From CAWKDG01 sp963848355 (GTDB lineage: Bacteria; Actinomycetota; Acidimicrobiia; Acidimicrobiales; UBA8190), in NCBI GenBank assembly GCA_963848355.1, contig CAWKDG010000012.1:434001-498000 (forward strand): DNA of 64,000 bases. The letters run 5' to 3'. Positions 1 to 7,904 of the stretch are shown here, piece by piece. A model generated the notes under the pieces. The model made no database searches. It was given only the letters and a program-made list of their open reading frames with translations, and was not told where the DNA came from. The number at the start of each line of letters is the position of its first letter. The stretch's first letter is position 1. The translations under genes were made by a program, and so were the position numbers.

Positions 1-54
1 GAAGGGCCGAGGGGGCCCTCCGCATCCCCCGACCCGGTGCCGGTCGGGACGGGG

Positions 55-735
55 TCAGCCCAGACCGGAGGCTTCCGCCCGGCGGACGACGTCCCACATC
101 CGGCGCTGCTCGGTCTCCGACATGTGCGGGTCCTTGACCTTCCATTCCACCACGGCCCGCAGCGACGCCCTCACCGGAGCCAGGTCGAAGGCGCTCAGGA
201 AGCCGGCCAGGAGAGCGCCGCGGGCCCGACCCATCACGGCCGCCTTGAGGCGGCTGCCGGGAATCTCCCCCGCCATCATCAGCACCCAGCTGAGCGCCAC
301 ATCGGTGGCGCCGGCCCCGACCTTGGCGTTGGTCCAGTCGATGACGACCGGACCGGCGGGCCCGAGCAGGACGTTGAGCGGGTGGAGATCGAGGTGGAGC
401 AGGCTGGTGCCAGCGGTCCCGGGACCGGCCGGCAGCCAGTCGGGGGCCGGGATCTCGTGGAGACGTCGGTGCAGGTCGCCCAGGAGCGTCCCGGTGGCCC
501 GGATGGTCCACGGCTTACGGACGAGAGCCTCCACCATCGACGGACCGTCGACGCGCTCCATGACCAGATCGGTCCCGTCGTCGCTCAGATGGTCGACCGC
601 CGGCACCGGATACCCGTGGCCGCGCGCGTACTCCATGGTCTTCGCCTCGGCCATCATCGACCGGCCCTGCCGGGACCGCCGCAGCACGAGCCGGTCACCG
701 AAGGCGAAGATGTCGGCGTCGCGGCCCGATGCCAT
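55..735 (-). CDS. Phosphotransferase of the aminoglycoside/choline-kinase-like (APH) fold
   Basis: The protein has 226 residues from ATG 735. Near residues 114-121 it carries the kinase catalytic loop HLDLHPLN (catalytic Asp116, metal-binding Asn121), and VIDW follows at about 131-134 with the second metal-binding Asp. These are hallmarks of the APH superfamily, which phosphorylates small-molecule hydroxyls with ATP. The substrate cannot be read from the sequence, and the protein is short for the family (usually 260-300 residues). It follows hemL after a gap filled by a 14-bp tandem repeat. A GTG at 756 inside that repeat could add seven residues. I see no good Shine-Dalgarno for either start and prefer the ATG. 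It may be the last gene of the haem operon, but nothing ties it to haem function. Confidence 0.75.
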   Translation of the reverse strand: MASGRDADIFAFGDRLVLRRSRQGRSMMAEAKTMEYARGHGYPVPAVDHLSDDGTDLVMERVDGPSMVEALVRKPWTIRATGTLLGDLHRRLHEIPAPDWLPAGPGTAGTSLLHLDLHPLNVLLGPAGPVVIDWTNAKVGAGATDVALSWVLMMAGEIPGSRLKAAVMGRARGALLAGFLSAFDLAPVRASLRAVVEWKVKDPHMSETEQRRMWDVVRRAEASGLG

Positions 736-750
736 CAGCGGTCCAGGTCC

Positions 751-826
751 GGTCACAGGGGCGCGGTCACAGGGGCGCGGTCACAGGGCCGCGGTCACAG
801 GGCCGCGGTCACCAGGGTGCGGTCAC
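751..826. repeat. 14-bp tandem repeat between hemL and the phosphotransferase gene
   Basis: Five consecutive 14-bp units (751-764, 765-778, 779-792, 793-806, 807-820) plus a 6-bp partial copy share the form GGTCACAGGGSCGC on the plus strand. Copies 1 and 2 are identical, copies 3 and 4 are identical, and copy 5 is diverged. The array begins directly at the hemL stop codon. Read on the minus strand each unit contains GTGACC, so each could supply a GTG start in a different frame. Confidence 0.9.
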
Positions 827-2124
827 GACGGCACGACGGCGTCCGAGGTGATCGCCTCGGCCGCGTCGGCGGCCACCTCCACCACCGTGTCGAGGACGTC
901 GTCGGTGTGGGTGAGGCCCGGGAACATCGCCTCGTAAGGGCCAGGGGCGAGGGCCACGCCGCGTGCGAGCATGGCGCCGAAGAAGCGCGCGTAGAGACCG
1001 TTGGCCACCGTCCTCCGGGCGCCGGCGTAGTCGGTGACGGGCCCGTCACCGAAGAAGAGGCCGACGAGGGGTCCCACCACCGGCACCTGCACGGACAGGC
1101 CAGACGACGCGATGGCGGCGGCCAGCGCCTCGGCGAAACGCGCCGCCCGTCCGGTGAGACTCTCGTAGTCGCCGGGCGCGAAGGCCTCGAGCACGGCCAG
1201 ACCGGCGGCCGTGGCCAGGGGGTTGCCCGACAATGTCCCCGCTTGGTACACGGGCCCGTCGGGGGCGAGGACGGCGAGGACGTCGCGCCGGCCGCCGAAG
1301 GCGCCCACGGGCAGTCCGCCGCCGATCACCTTTCCGAAGCACCACAGGTCGGGGCGGACGCCGCACCACTCGGTGGCGCCGCCGGGACCGAGGCGGAATC
1401 CGGTGATGACCTCGTCGAACACGAGCAGGGCACCGGCCTCGTCGCAGGCACGTCGCAGCCCTTCGATGAAGCCGGGGGCCGGCGCCACCAGACCCATGTT
1501 GGCGGCCACGACCTCGACGATGACACAGGCAACGGTCTCGTCGACCGACGGCAGCACGTTGTAAGGGGCGACGACGGTGTCGGCCACAGCCGACGCCGGG
1601 ACTCCGGCGGAGCCCGGGAGCCCGAGCGTCGCCACCCCGCTCCCGCCGCCGGCCAGAAGCGCGTCAGCGTGACCGTGGTAACAGCCGTCGAACTTCACCA
1701 CCCGGTCGCGACCCGTGAAACCGCGTGCCACCCGGATGGCGCTCATGGCCGCCTCGGTTCCTGACGACACCAGCCGCACCTGCTCGCAACCCGGTACCCG
1801 GTCACGGATCGTCTCGGCCAGCCTCACCTCGCCCTCGGTCGGTGCACCGAAGGTGGTTCCATGGGCGGCGGCGGCAGCGATGGCCGTCGTCACCACCGGG
1901 TGGGCGTGCCCGAGAAGGACGGCTCCGTAGGACTGGACGAGGTCGATGTAGCGCCGGCCCTCGACGTCCCAGACGTACGGCCCCTCGCCGCGCACCACCG
2001 TGTACGGGGTCCCGCCGACGGCGGCGAACGACCGCACCGGGGAATCGACACCGCCGGGGATCACCTGCCGGGCCCGGGCGAACCACGCCTCGTTGGTGGC
2101 CGGTGTCGAGCCCGGCTCACCCAT
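823..2124 (-). CDS. hemL: Glutamate-1-semialdehyde 2,1-aminomutase
   Basis: This PLP enzyme converts glutamate-1-semialdehyde to 5-aminolevulinate, the second step of the C5 route to tetrapyrroles. At 433 residues it matches family length. Visible features are the N-terminal PGGVDSPVR segment (residues 23-31), the SSGTEA phosphate-binding turn (120-125), the CYHGHAD motif (148-154), FDEVITGFR (236-244), and the PLP lysine in FGKVIGGG at Lys265. Its ATG overlaps the hemB stop by 8 bp, so translation is probably coupled. With hemA in the same operon, the whole glutamyl-tRNA route to ALA is encoded here. Confidence 0.97.
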   Translation of the reverse strand: MGEPGSTPATNEAWFARARQVIPGGVDSPVRSFAAVGGTPYTVVRGEGPYVWDVEGRRYIDLVQSYGAVLLGHAHPVVTTAIAAAAAHGTTFGAPTEGEVRLAETIRDRVPGCEQVRLVSSGTEAAMSAIRVARGFTGRDRVVKFDGCYHGHADALLAGGGSGVATLGLPGSAGVPASAVADTVVAPYNVLPSVDETVACVIVEVVAANMGLVAPAPGFIEGLRRACDEAGALLVFDEVITGFRLGPGGATEWCGVRPDLWCFGKVIGGGLPVGAFGGRRDVLAVLAPDGPVYQAGTLSGNPLATAAGLAVLEAFAPGDYESLTGRAARFAEALAAAIASSGLSVQVPVVGPLVGLFFGDGPVTDYAGARRTVANGLYARFFGAMLARGVALAPGPYEAMFPGLTHTDDVLDTVVEVAADAAEAITSDAVVPS

Positions 2125-3139
2125 GCATGGCCTCGGCCACCTCGCCGGCGAAGTACGTGAGGATCATGCTCGCCCCCGCCCGTTTGATCGCTGTCAGGTG
2201 CTCGAGGGCCACGGCGTCACCGTCGATCCACCCGCGTTCGGCGGCCGCCTTCACCATGGCGTACTCCCCGCTCACGTGGTACGCGGCGACGGGGACGTCG
2301 ACACGGGCGGCGACGTCGGCGATGACGTCGAGGTAGGCGAGGGCCGGCTTCACCATGACGATGTCCGCCCCTTCGGAGACATCGAGGGCGACCTCGGTGA
2401 GCGCCTCGCGCCGGTTCCGGACGTCCTGCTGGTACCCCCGGCGGTCCCCGCCGCCGGCGATGGTCACGTCGACGGCGTCGCGAAACGGCCCATACAGCGC
2501 CGAGGCGTACTTGGCCGCGTAGGCGAGCACAACCACGTCGCTGTCCCCGGCGTCGTCGAGCGCGGCGCGGATGGCTCGAACCTGACCGTCCATCATCCCG
2601 CTGGGGGCGACGACGTCCGCCCCCGCCGCCGCCTGGGCCACCGCCACGCGTTGATAGAGAGCCAGGGTGGCGTCGTTGTCGACGGTGCCGTCGGTGCGGA
2701 GCACTCCGCAGTGGCCGTGGTCGGTGTACTCGTCGAGGCAGAGGTCGGCGATCAGCACCAGCTCGTCGCCCACCGCCGTCCGCAGCTCCGACAGCGCCAC
2801 CTGGACGATCCCGTCGCCGGCCCACGCTCCCGACCCGGTGGCGTCCTTGGCGGCCGGCACGCCGAAGAGCACGAGGGCGGGGACTCCCAGCGAGACCAGG
2901 CGCTTGGCCTCGACGACGAGCGACGGCACCGTGTGCTGGCTCTGGCCCGGCAGGGAGGCTATGGGGATCGGCTCGGCGATCCCTTCACGGACGAAGAGGG
3001 GCGCGATGAGGTCGTCGACCGAGACCGTGGTCTCGGCCACCAGCCGTCGCAAGGCCGGGGTCCGGCGCAGGCGCCGAAGGCGTCGGACCGGGTACTGGGC
3101 CGTCGGGGCCGGCCACCACCTCGGGGTCTCCACCGACAC
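2117..3139 (-). CDS. hemB: Porphobilinogen synthase (delta-aminolevulinate dehydratase)
   Basis: The enzyme condenses two 5-aminolevulinates to porphobilinogen in the cytosol. The 340-residue protein (GTG start) has both active-site lysines, Lys210 in YAAKYAS and the Schiff-base Lys264 in VMVKPAL. The metal-binding stretch DLCLDEYTDHGHCG (residues 132-145) has Cys134 and Cys144, but Asp136 takes the place of the central cysteine of the classical three-Cys zinc site. It is therefore intermediate between zinc and magnesium types. The gene lies 15 bp after cobA-hemD and overlaps hemL. Confidence 0.97.
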   Translation of the reverse strand: MSVETPRWWPAPTAQYPVRRLRRLRRTPALRRLVAETTVSVDDLIAPLFVREGIAEPIPIASLPGQSQHTVPSLVVEAKRLVSLGVPALVLFGVPAAKDATGSGAWAGDGIVQVALSELRTAVGDELVLIADLCLDEYTDHGHCGVLRTDGTVDNDATLALYQRVAVAQAAAGADVVAPSGMMDGQVRAIRAALDDAGDSDVVVLAYAAKYASALYGPFRDAVDVTIAGGGDRRGYQQDVRNRREALTEVALDVSEGADIVMVKPALAYLDVIADVAARVDVPVAAYHVSGEYAMVKAAAERGWIDGDAVALEHLTAIKRAGASMILTYFAGEVAEAMHG

Positions 3140-3154
3140 CAGGCTACCGGCGCC

Positions 3155-4693
3155 CTACGCCGGCATCGGTGGCCGGGGGGCGGACCCTCCGTCGGCCCTG
3201 CCGGATTCCGACAAGCGGTCCCACCGGGCGACGAGTTCGGCGACGAGACCGGCGTCGCTGTGCTCGGCCGCCACCACGTCGACAGTGAGACCGGCCTGGC
3301 GGGCGGCCTCGGCCGTGACGGGGCCGATGCAGGCCACGACCGGCGGGACCCGGCCACCTGACAACGCCAGGTAACCGTCCACCGTCGAGGGTGAGGTGAA
3401 CGTGATCACATCGGCGGCGGCGGCGGCGGTGAGAACATCGCTGGTGACGCCGTCCGAGGCGCCGGACGCCACCGTCCGGTACGCCTCGACCTCGTCGACC
3501 AGCCAACCCTTGGCCCGCAGACCGGGGGCCAGCACGTCGCGCGCGTCGGCGGCGCGCGGGAAGAGGACCCGCCCTCCGGGGCCGCCGGGGGCGGCGCCCG
3601 GTGTGGGCGCCGCCGGCATGGAGGCGACCAGCCCGGCCGCGGTGGCGTCCTCGGGTACGAGGTCGGCCACGAGATTCCGCTCCGTCAGGGCGGCAGCGGT
3701 GGCCGGACCGACGGCGGCGATGCCGACACCGCCGAGGGATCGCCCGTCGCGCAACAGCGCCACGAAACGGTCGACGGCGTTGGCCGACGTGAAGACGATC
3801 CAGTCGTACCCGGCCGCCTGCGCGGCCGCTTGCTCGAGGGCCCGGGTGTCGGCGGGAGCGGTGACGGCGATCACGGGGACGACGACCACCGCCGCGCCGG
3901 CGTCGGTCAATCTCGCCACCAGATCCTGCGCCTGCGGGCGCGGTCGGGTCACGACCACCGTCGCGCCCGACAGGGGCCGGCGGGCGCGGGCGCCGAGATC
4001 GAGACCGGCGACGGGACCGACGACGATGGTGGCCGGTGACCCCAACCCCACGGCGTGCAGTTGGTCGAGCGGCACCCGCACCGACTGTTGCGCCGGCGCC
4101 GTCCCCCACTGCACGACGAGGACAGGGGTGTCCGGGCTTCGGCCACCGTCGATGAGGAGGCGGGCGATCTCGGCTCTGTTCTCCATCCCCATGAGGATCA
4201 CGAGCGTCCCGCCGGCGCGGGCCAGGGCGTCCCAGGCCACACCACCGGGGGCCGAAGGGTCGCCGACATGACCGGTCACGACGGTGACGGAGGTGGAGAG
4301 GCCGCGGTGGGTGACGGGCACGCCGGCGGAGGCGGGAACGGCGAAGGCCGAGGTGACCCCGGGGATGACCTCGTAGTCGATCCCGGCCGCCCGCAGGGCC
4401 TCGATCTCCTCGCTTCCCCGCCCGAACACGAAAGGATCGCCGCCTTTCAGACGGACCACCGTCCTGTGCGCGCCGTGCTCGATCAGGGCGGCGTGGATCT
4501 CCTCCTGGCGGCCCCTCTCGCCCGGGCTCTTGCCCATGTCGAGACGCAGGGCTGTCGGCGGGGCCAGTTCCAGGAGAGCGGGAAGGACCAGCCGGTCGAA
4601 GACGACCACGTCGGCGCGGGCCAACACCTCGGCGCCGCGTCGGGTGAGCAGACCGGGATCGCCCGGCCCGGCGCCGACGAGGTAGACGGTCAC
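3155..4693 (-). CDS. hemD: Fused uroporphyrinogen-III C-methyltransferase / uroporphyrinogen-III synthase
   Basis: This 512-residue protein has two domains. Residues 1-245 are a SAM-dependent uroporphyrinogen-III methyltransferase (CobA/SUMT type), starting with VGAGPGDPGLLT at residues 5-16 and carrying GDPFVFGRGSEE. Residues about 255-500 are a HemD-type uroporphyrinogen-III synthase, which closes hydroxymethylbilane with D-ring inversion. The fusion places the branch toward sirohaem or cobalamin next to the haem route, and such fusions are known in actinobacteria. The GTG start overlaps the hemC stop by 4 bp (GTGA). The final residues are low-complexity Gly/Pro. Confidence 0.94.
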   Translation of the reverse strand: MTVYLVGAGPGDPGLLTRRGAEVLARADVVVFDRLVLPALLELAPPTALRLDMGKSPGERGRQEEIHAALIEHGAHRTVVRLKGGDPFVFGRGSEEIEALRAAGIDYEVIPGVTSAFAVPASAGVPVTHRGLSTSVTVVTGHVGDPSAPGGVAWDALARAGGTLVILMGMENRAEIARLLIDGGRSPDTPVLVVQWGTAPAQQSVRVPLDQLHAVGLGSPATIVVGPVAGLDLGARARRPLSGATVVVTRPRPQAQDLVARLTDAGAAVVVVPVIAVTAPADTRALEQAAAQAAGYDWIVFTSANAVDRFVALLRDGRSLGGVGIAAVGPATAAALTERNLVADLVPEDATAAGLVASMPAAPTPGAAPGGPGGRVLFPRAADARDVLAPGLRAKGWLVDEVEAYRTVASGASDGVTSDVLTAAAAADVITFTSPSTVDGYLALSGGRVPPVVACIGPVTAEAARQAGLTVDVVAAEHSDAGLVAELVARWDRLSESGRADGGSAPRPPMPA

Positions 4694-5685
4694 CGGTCCG
4701 GCTCGCCGACGGGAGACCAGTCGTCGAGGGCCCGCCCCCCGTTGTCGAGAAGATCGGCGGCCAGGCGGCGCCCGAGCTCGACGGGACCGCCGCCGGTGAC
4801 CCGCCGGCGCAGCAGGATACGGCCGTCGCGGCTCGCCAGGATGCCCTCGAGGGCGAGTTCCCCCGAGGCCCGGGCATCGGGCGGGGCCGCGCTGTGGTCG
4901 GGGTCTCGGGCGGGGTCGTATCCCGACGGCGTGGCCAGGACCCCCACCGGAAGGGTGCAGCCGCCACCGAGGGCGGCGAGAAAAGCCCGCTCGGCCGTCA
5001 CGGCGAGGTGGGCGACGGCGTCGTCGATGCCCCCGAGCACCAGCCTCACCTCGTCGTCATCGGCACGGCATTCCACCGCGAGTGCGCCCTGACCCGCCTG
5101 CGGGAGCAGCGTTTCCCTCTCGAGCACCTCGGCGATCTGCCCGGCGAGGCCGAGGCGCTCGAGGGCGGCCACGGCGACCACCCCGGCACCCTCGCGCCCG
5201 GCGCGTTCGAGGCGGGTGGCCATGTTGCCGCGCAGGTCCACGAACGTCAGGTCGGGCCGGAGCCACGACAACTGCGCCCGGCGCCTCACCGATCCGGTGG
5301 CGACGCGCGCCCCGGGCCCCAGGTCGGCCAGCCGGGAGCCGACGAGGGCGTCGCGGGGATCGGCCCGTTCGGGGACACAGGCGAGCTCGAGGCCGGCGGG
5401 GGTGATCGACCGAAGATCCTTGGCCGAGTGGACGGCGATGTCGGCGCGCCCCTCGAGGACCGCCGTCTCGATCTCGGTCACGAACGCGCCCTGGCCCCCG
5501 AGACGTTCGATGGGTACGTCGGTCAGACGGTCGCCGGTGGTCTGGACGACGACGACCTCGCACGTCGTCGGGTCGGGTCGGGCGCCGAGCAGGGCGGCGA
5601 CACGGGCCGCCTGCCAGCGGGCCAGCGGCGATCCGCGGGTGGCCAGACGGAGAGGTCGAGCACCTCGGCCCGGGCGCGTGGCCAC
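4690..5685 (-). CDS. hemC: Hydroxymethylbilane synthase (porphobilinogen deaminase)
   Basis: It polymerises four porphobilinogens into hydroxymethylbilane. The 331-residue protein has the RLATRGSPLA N-terminus (13-22), catalytic Asp90 in HSAKD, and the dipyrromethane-cofactor cysteine at Cys243 in LGGGCTLP. The GTG start at 5685 lies 12 bp after the hemA stop. The C-terminal domain is slightly longer than usual, with an insert rich in Asp and Pro at about 255-275. The downstream overlap with cobA-hemD suggests coupled translation. Confidence 0.96.
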   Translation of the reverse strand: MATRPGRGARPLRLATRGSPLARWQAARVAALLGARPDPTTCEVVVVQTTGDRLTDVPIERLGGQGAFVTEIETAVLEGRADIAVHSAKDLRSITPAGLELACVPERADPRDALVGSRLADLGPGARVATGSVRRRAQLSWLRPDLTFVDLRGNMATRLERAGREGAGVVAVAALERLGLAGQIAEVLERETLLPQAGQGALAVECRADDDEVRLVLGGIDDAVAHLAVTAERAFLAALGGGCTLPVGVLATPSGYDPARDPDHSAAPPDARASGELALEGILASRDGRILLRRRVTGGGPVELGRRLAADLLDNGGRALDDWSPVGEPDR

Positions 5686-5697
5686 GATGGACGGCGT

Positions 5698-6978
5698 CTA
5701 CAGGTCGAAGAGGCTACGCAGCGCCTCCACGAGCCGCTCCCCCCGTGGTGTCCCCGCCGCCTCCTTGAGCGCCACGGTCGGCTGATGCAACACCTTGGCC
5801 AGGATGTCGTTCACGACGGACTCGACCTCGTCCCACTGGCTCTCGTCGAGGTGGGCCAGGCGGCGCCGGTGCCGCTCGAGCTCGGACCGGCGCAGCTCGG
5901 CCACGCGGTTGCGCAAGGCCGAGACGATGGGCGCCGCCCCCCGGGCCCGCTCGTCGGCCCGGTACCGCTCGACCTCCTGCTGCACGATGGCCTGAGCCGC
6001 GGTCACCTCGCCCCGACGGCTGTCGAGGGCCCGCTCGGCCAACTCCGAGAGGTCGTCCATGTCGAGCAGTTCGACGCCGTCGACGAAGGCCACCGCCGGG
6101 TCGACGTTCCGCGGCACGCTGACGTCCACGACGACGAGCGAGCTGCGTCCCCTGTCGGCCGCCTCCCGGGCCCGGACGACCGGCGTCATGGTGTCGACGT
6201 CGAGCACAGGCAGGGCCGAGCCGGTCGACAGCAGCACGGCGTCGGCGGCCTCGAGCGCCTCGGCCAGCCCCGACATGCCCACGCCGTCACCGCCGACGCG
6301 CCCCGCCAGTTCCCGCGCCCGGTCCACGGTCCGGTTGGCCACCACGATCTCGGCCGCCTCCTGGCGCTGGGCGAGGGCGTCGACGATGCCTTCACCCATG
6401 GTGCCGGCACCCACCACGAGCACGCGCCGTCCGGCCAGGGTCCCCCCCAGGCGGGACGCGGCCAGGTCGACAGCCACATGCGACAGCGAGGTGGCGCCGC
6501 GGGCGATGGCCGTGGAGGACCGCACCTTGCGGCCCGCCTTCACGGCCCTCTGGAACAGTCCCGACAGCACGGGGCCGGCGGCCCGCTCGGCCTCGGCGCG
6601 TTCGGCCGCCCGGCGCACCTGGCCGAGGACCTCGGTCTCCCCCAGGACCGACGAGCGCAGCCCGGCGGCGATCTCGAACAGGTGAACGGTCACGGCGTCG
6701 TCGAACAGCACCGTCTGGTGGTCCTCGATGACATCGACGGTGGTCCCCGCGCTGGTGGCCAGGAACTCCTGGAGATCGGCCACGCCCTCGTGGAACCGCT
6801 CCACCACCGCGTACAACTCGGTGCGCAGGCAGGTCGACAGGACGACCACCTCGGACAGGTTCGTGCGGTCGCGCAGGGCTCCGAGCGTCTTGCCGAGCAC
6901 CTCCTCGGGGACGGCCACCCGTTCGAGCAGGTCGAGGGGCGTGCTGTGATGCTCGAGACCAACGACGACGACGGACAA
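5698..6978 (-). CDS. hemA: Glutamyl-tRNA reductase
   Basis: This NADPH-dependent enzyme reduces glutamyl-tRNA to glutamate-1-semialdehyde, the committed step of the C5 pathway. It has 426 residues. The catalytic cysteine is Cys50 in LSTCLRTE, where Leu replaces the Asn that usually follows in STCNRTE. The nucleotide-binding domain shows VVGAGTMGEGI, and a C-terminal dimerisation helix follows. The start is TTG at 6978, fixed by the conserved VVVGLEHHSTP N-terminus, with AGGAG about 12 bases upstream. The neighbouring rex gene suggests redox control, as known for rex-hemACD of Streptomyces. Confidence 0.96.
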   Translation of the reverse strand: MSVVVVGLEHHSTPLDLLERVAVPEEVLGKTLGALRDRTNLSEVVVLSTCLRTELYAVVERFHEGVADLQEFLATSAGTTVDVIEDHQTVLFDDAVTVHLFEIAAGLRSSVLGETEVLGQVRRAAERAEAERAAGPVLSGLFQRAVKAGRKVRSSTAIARGATSLSHVAVDLAASRLGGTLAGRRVLVVGAGTMGEGIVDALAQRQEAAEIVVANRTVDRARELAGRVGGDGVGMSGLAEALEAADAVLLSTGSALPVLDVDTMTPVVRAREAADRGRSSLVVVDVSVPRNVDPAVAFVDGVELLDMDDLSELAERALDSRRGEVTAAQAIVQQEVERYRADERARGAAPIVSALRNRVAELRRSELERHRRRLAHLDESQWDEVESVVNDILAKVLHQPTVALKEAAGTPRGERLVEALRSLFDL

Positions 6979-7087
6979 CCTCTTGCAGAGCTCCTCGTTC
7001 GGGACCGACGATCACTGAGCCGACGGGGCGGGTCCTCTCCGGCCGGGCCTTCGTCACCCTCCCTACAAGGATGCCGGTCGGCGGGAC

Positions 7088-7109
7088 CCACCGCCAGACA
7101 GGGCGGTGG
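7088..7109. terminator. 8-bp hairpin between rex and hemA
   Basis: CCACCGCC (7088-7095), a six-base loop and GGCGGTGG (7102-7109) form a perfect 8-bp stem about 10 bases after the rex stop, on the path to hemA. There is no T-run after it on the minus strand. It could be a weak terminator, an attenuator or an RNA-stability element rather than a full stop. Confidence 0.35.
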
Positions 7110-7118
7110 CGACAGCGG

Positions 7119-7826
7119 TCAAGCCGGCTCGGCCGGGGTGAGGCCGACGACCAGGGAGAGCGGCGACCATTCGTCGGTGGAGCCGGGCTGATCCCGGTGG
7201 GAGAGGTAGAAGCTCATCACCTGCAGCTCTATGGACAGGTCCACGTAGCGCAGGAGCACCGTGGCCGGGACGGTGAGGACCTTCGGAGCGAAGTTGAGAA
7301 GGGATCCGACTCCGGCGGCGATCATCCGGTCGGCCACGTCCTGGGCCGCCCCGGCGGGGGTGGCGATGACGCCGATGCTCGGCGGGTCGGCCGCCACCAC
7401 CGTCTCGAAGTCGTCGAGATGGTGGATCGTGAGCCCCTGGATGCGGCTGCCCACGAGGGAGGGCTCGACGTCGAAGAGGGCGGACACTCTGAACCCGCGC
7501 GAGGTGAACCCCTGCGAATTGGCCAGCGCCCTTCCGAGGTTCCCGAGGCCGACCACGGCCACGGGCCAGTCACCGTCGATCCCGAGCTCGCGGTCGATCT
7601 GCGACAAGAGGTACTTGGTGTCGTAGCCCGAGCCCCGGGTGCCGAACGATCCCAGGAACGACAGATCCTTGCGCACCTTGGACGCGTTGACGCGGGCCAT
7701 CTCCGCCAGTTGCTCCGAGGCCACGGTGGCGGTGCCGGCACGCACCAATTCGAGGAGGATGCGTTGGTAGACGGGCAGTCGGATGACAGTGGCCTCGGGA
7801 ATACGGCGTGGCTTCGCGTCGACCAT
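7119..7826 (-). CDS. rex: Redox-sensing transcriptional repressor Rex
   Basis: Rex binds DNA when the NAD+/NADH ratio is high and releases it when NADH binds. The 235-residue protein has the N-terminal winged helix with the conserved VNASKVRKDLSFLGSFG (about 46-62), then a Rossmann domain with VGLGNLGRAL (92-101), and the C-terminal domain-swap helix ending VMSFYLSHR. The ATG at 7826 is preceded by a TACGAT box 10 bases upstream, suggesting a very short leader. I searched the gap up to 7904 for a TTGTGA-n6-TTCACA operator and found none. The gene heads the haem operon, as in Streptomyces. Confidence 0.95.
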   Translation of the reverse strand: MVDAKPRRIPEATVIRLPVYQRILLELVRAGTATVASEQLAEMARVNASKVRKDLSFLGSFGTRGSGYDTKYLLSQIDRELGIDGDWPVAVVGLGNLGRALANSQGFTSRGFRVSALFDVEPSLVGSRIQGLTIHHLDDFETVVAADPPSIGVIATPAGAAQDVADRMIAAGVGSLLNFAPKVLTVPATVLLRYVDLSIELQVMSFYLSHRDQPGSTDEWSPLSLVVGLTPAEPA

Positions 7827-7904
7827 GGTGAGGCGGATCGTACCGACGGGCGGGCCATGAACACCAAGTCGGGCTCGGCTGACGGGGAGGCCGGCTGCTG
7901 GTCG

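Noticed and set aside
37..1764. A 575-residue open frame on the plus strand opposite hemL and the phosphotransferase
   Set aside because: Its protein is Gly/Arg/His/Val-rich with no family pattern, and the opposite strand encodes clearly conserved enzymes. High-GC genes produce such antisense frames.
7827..7904. Possible Rex operator upstream of rex
   Set aside because: No TTGTGA-n6-TTCACA or close variant is present in this gap.
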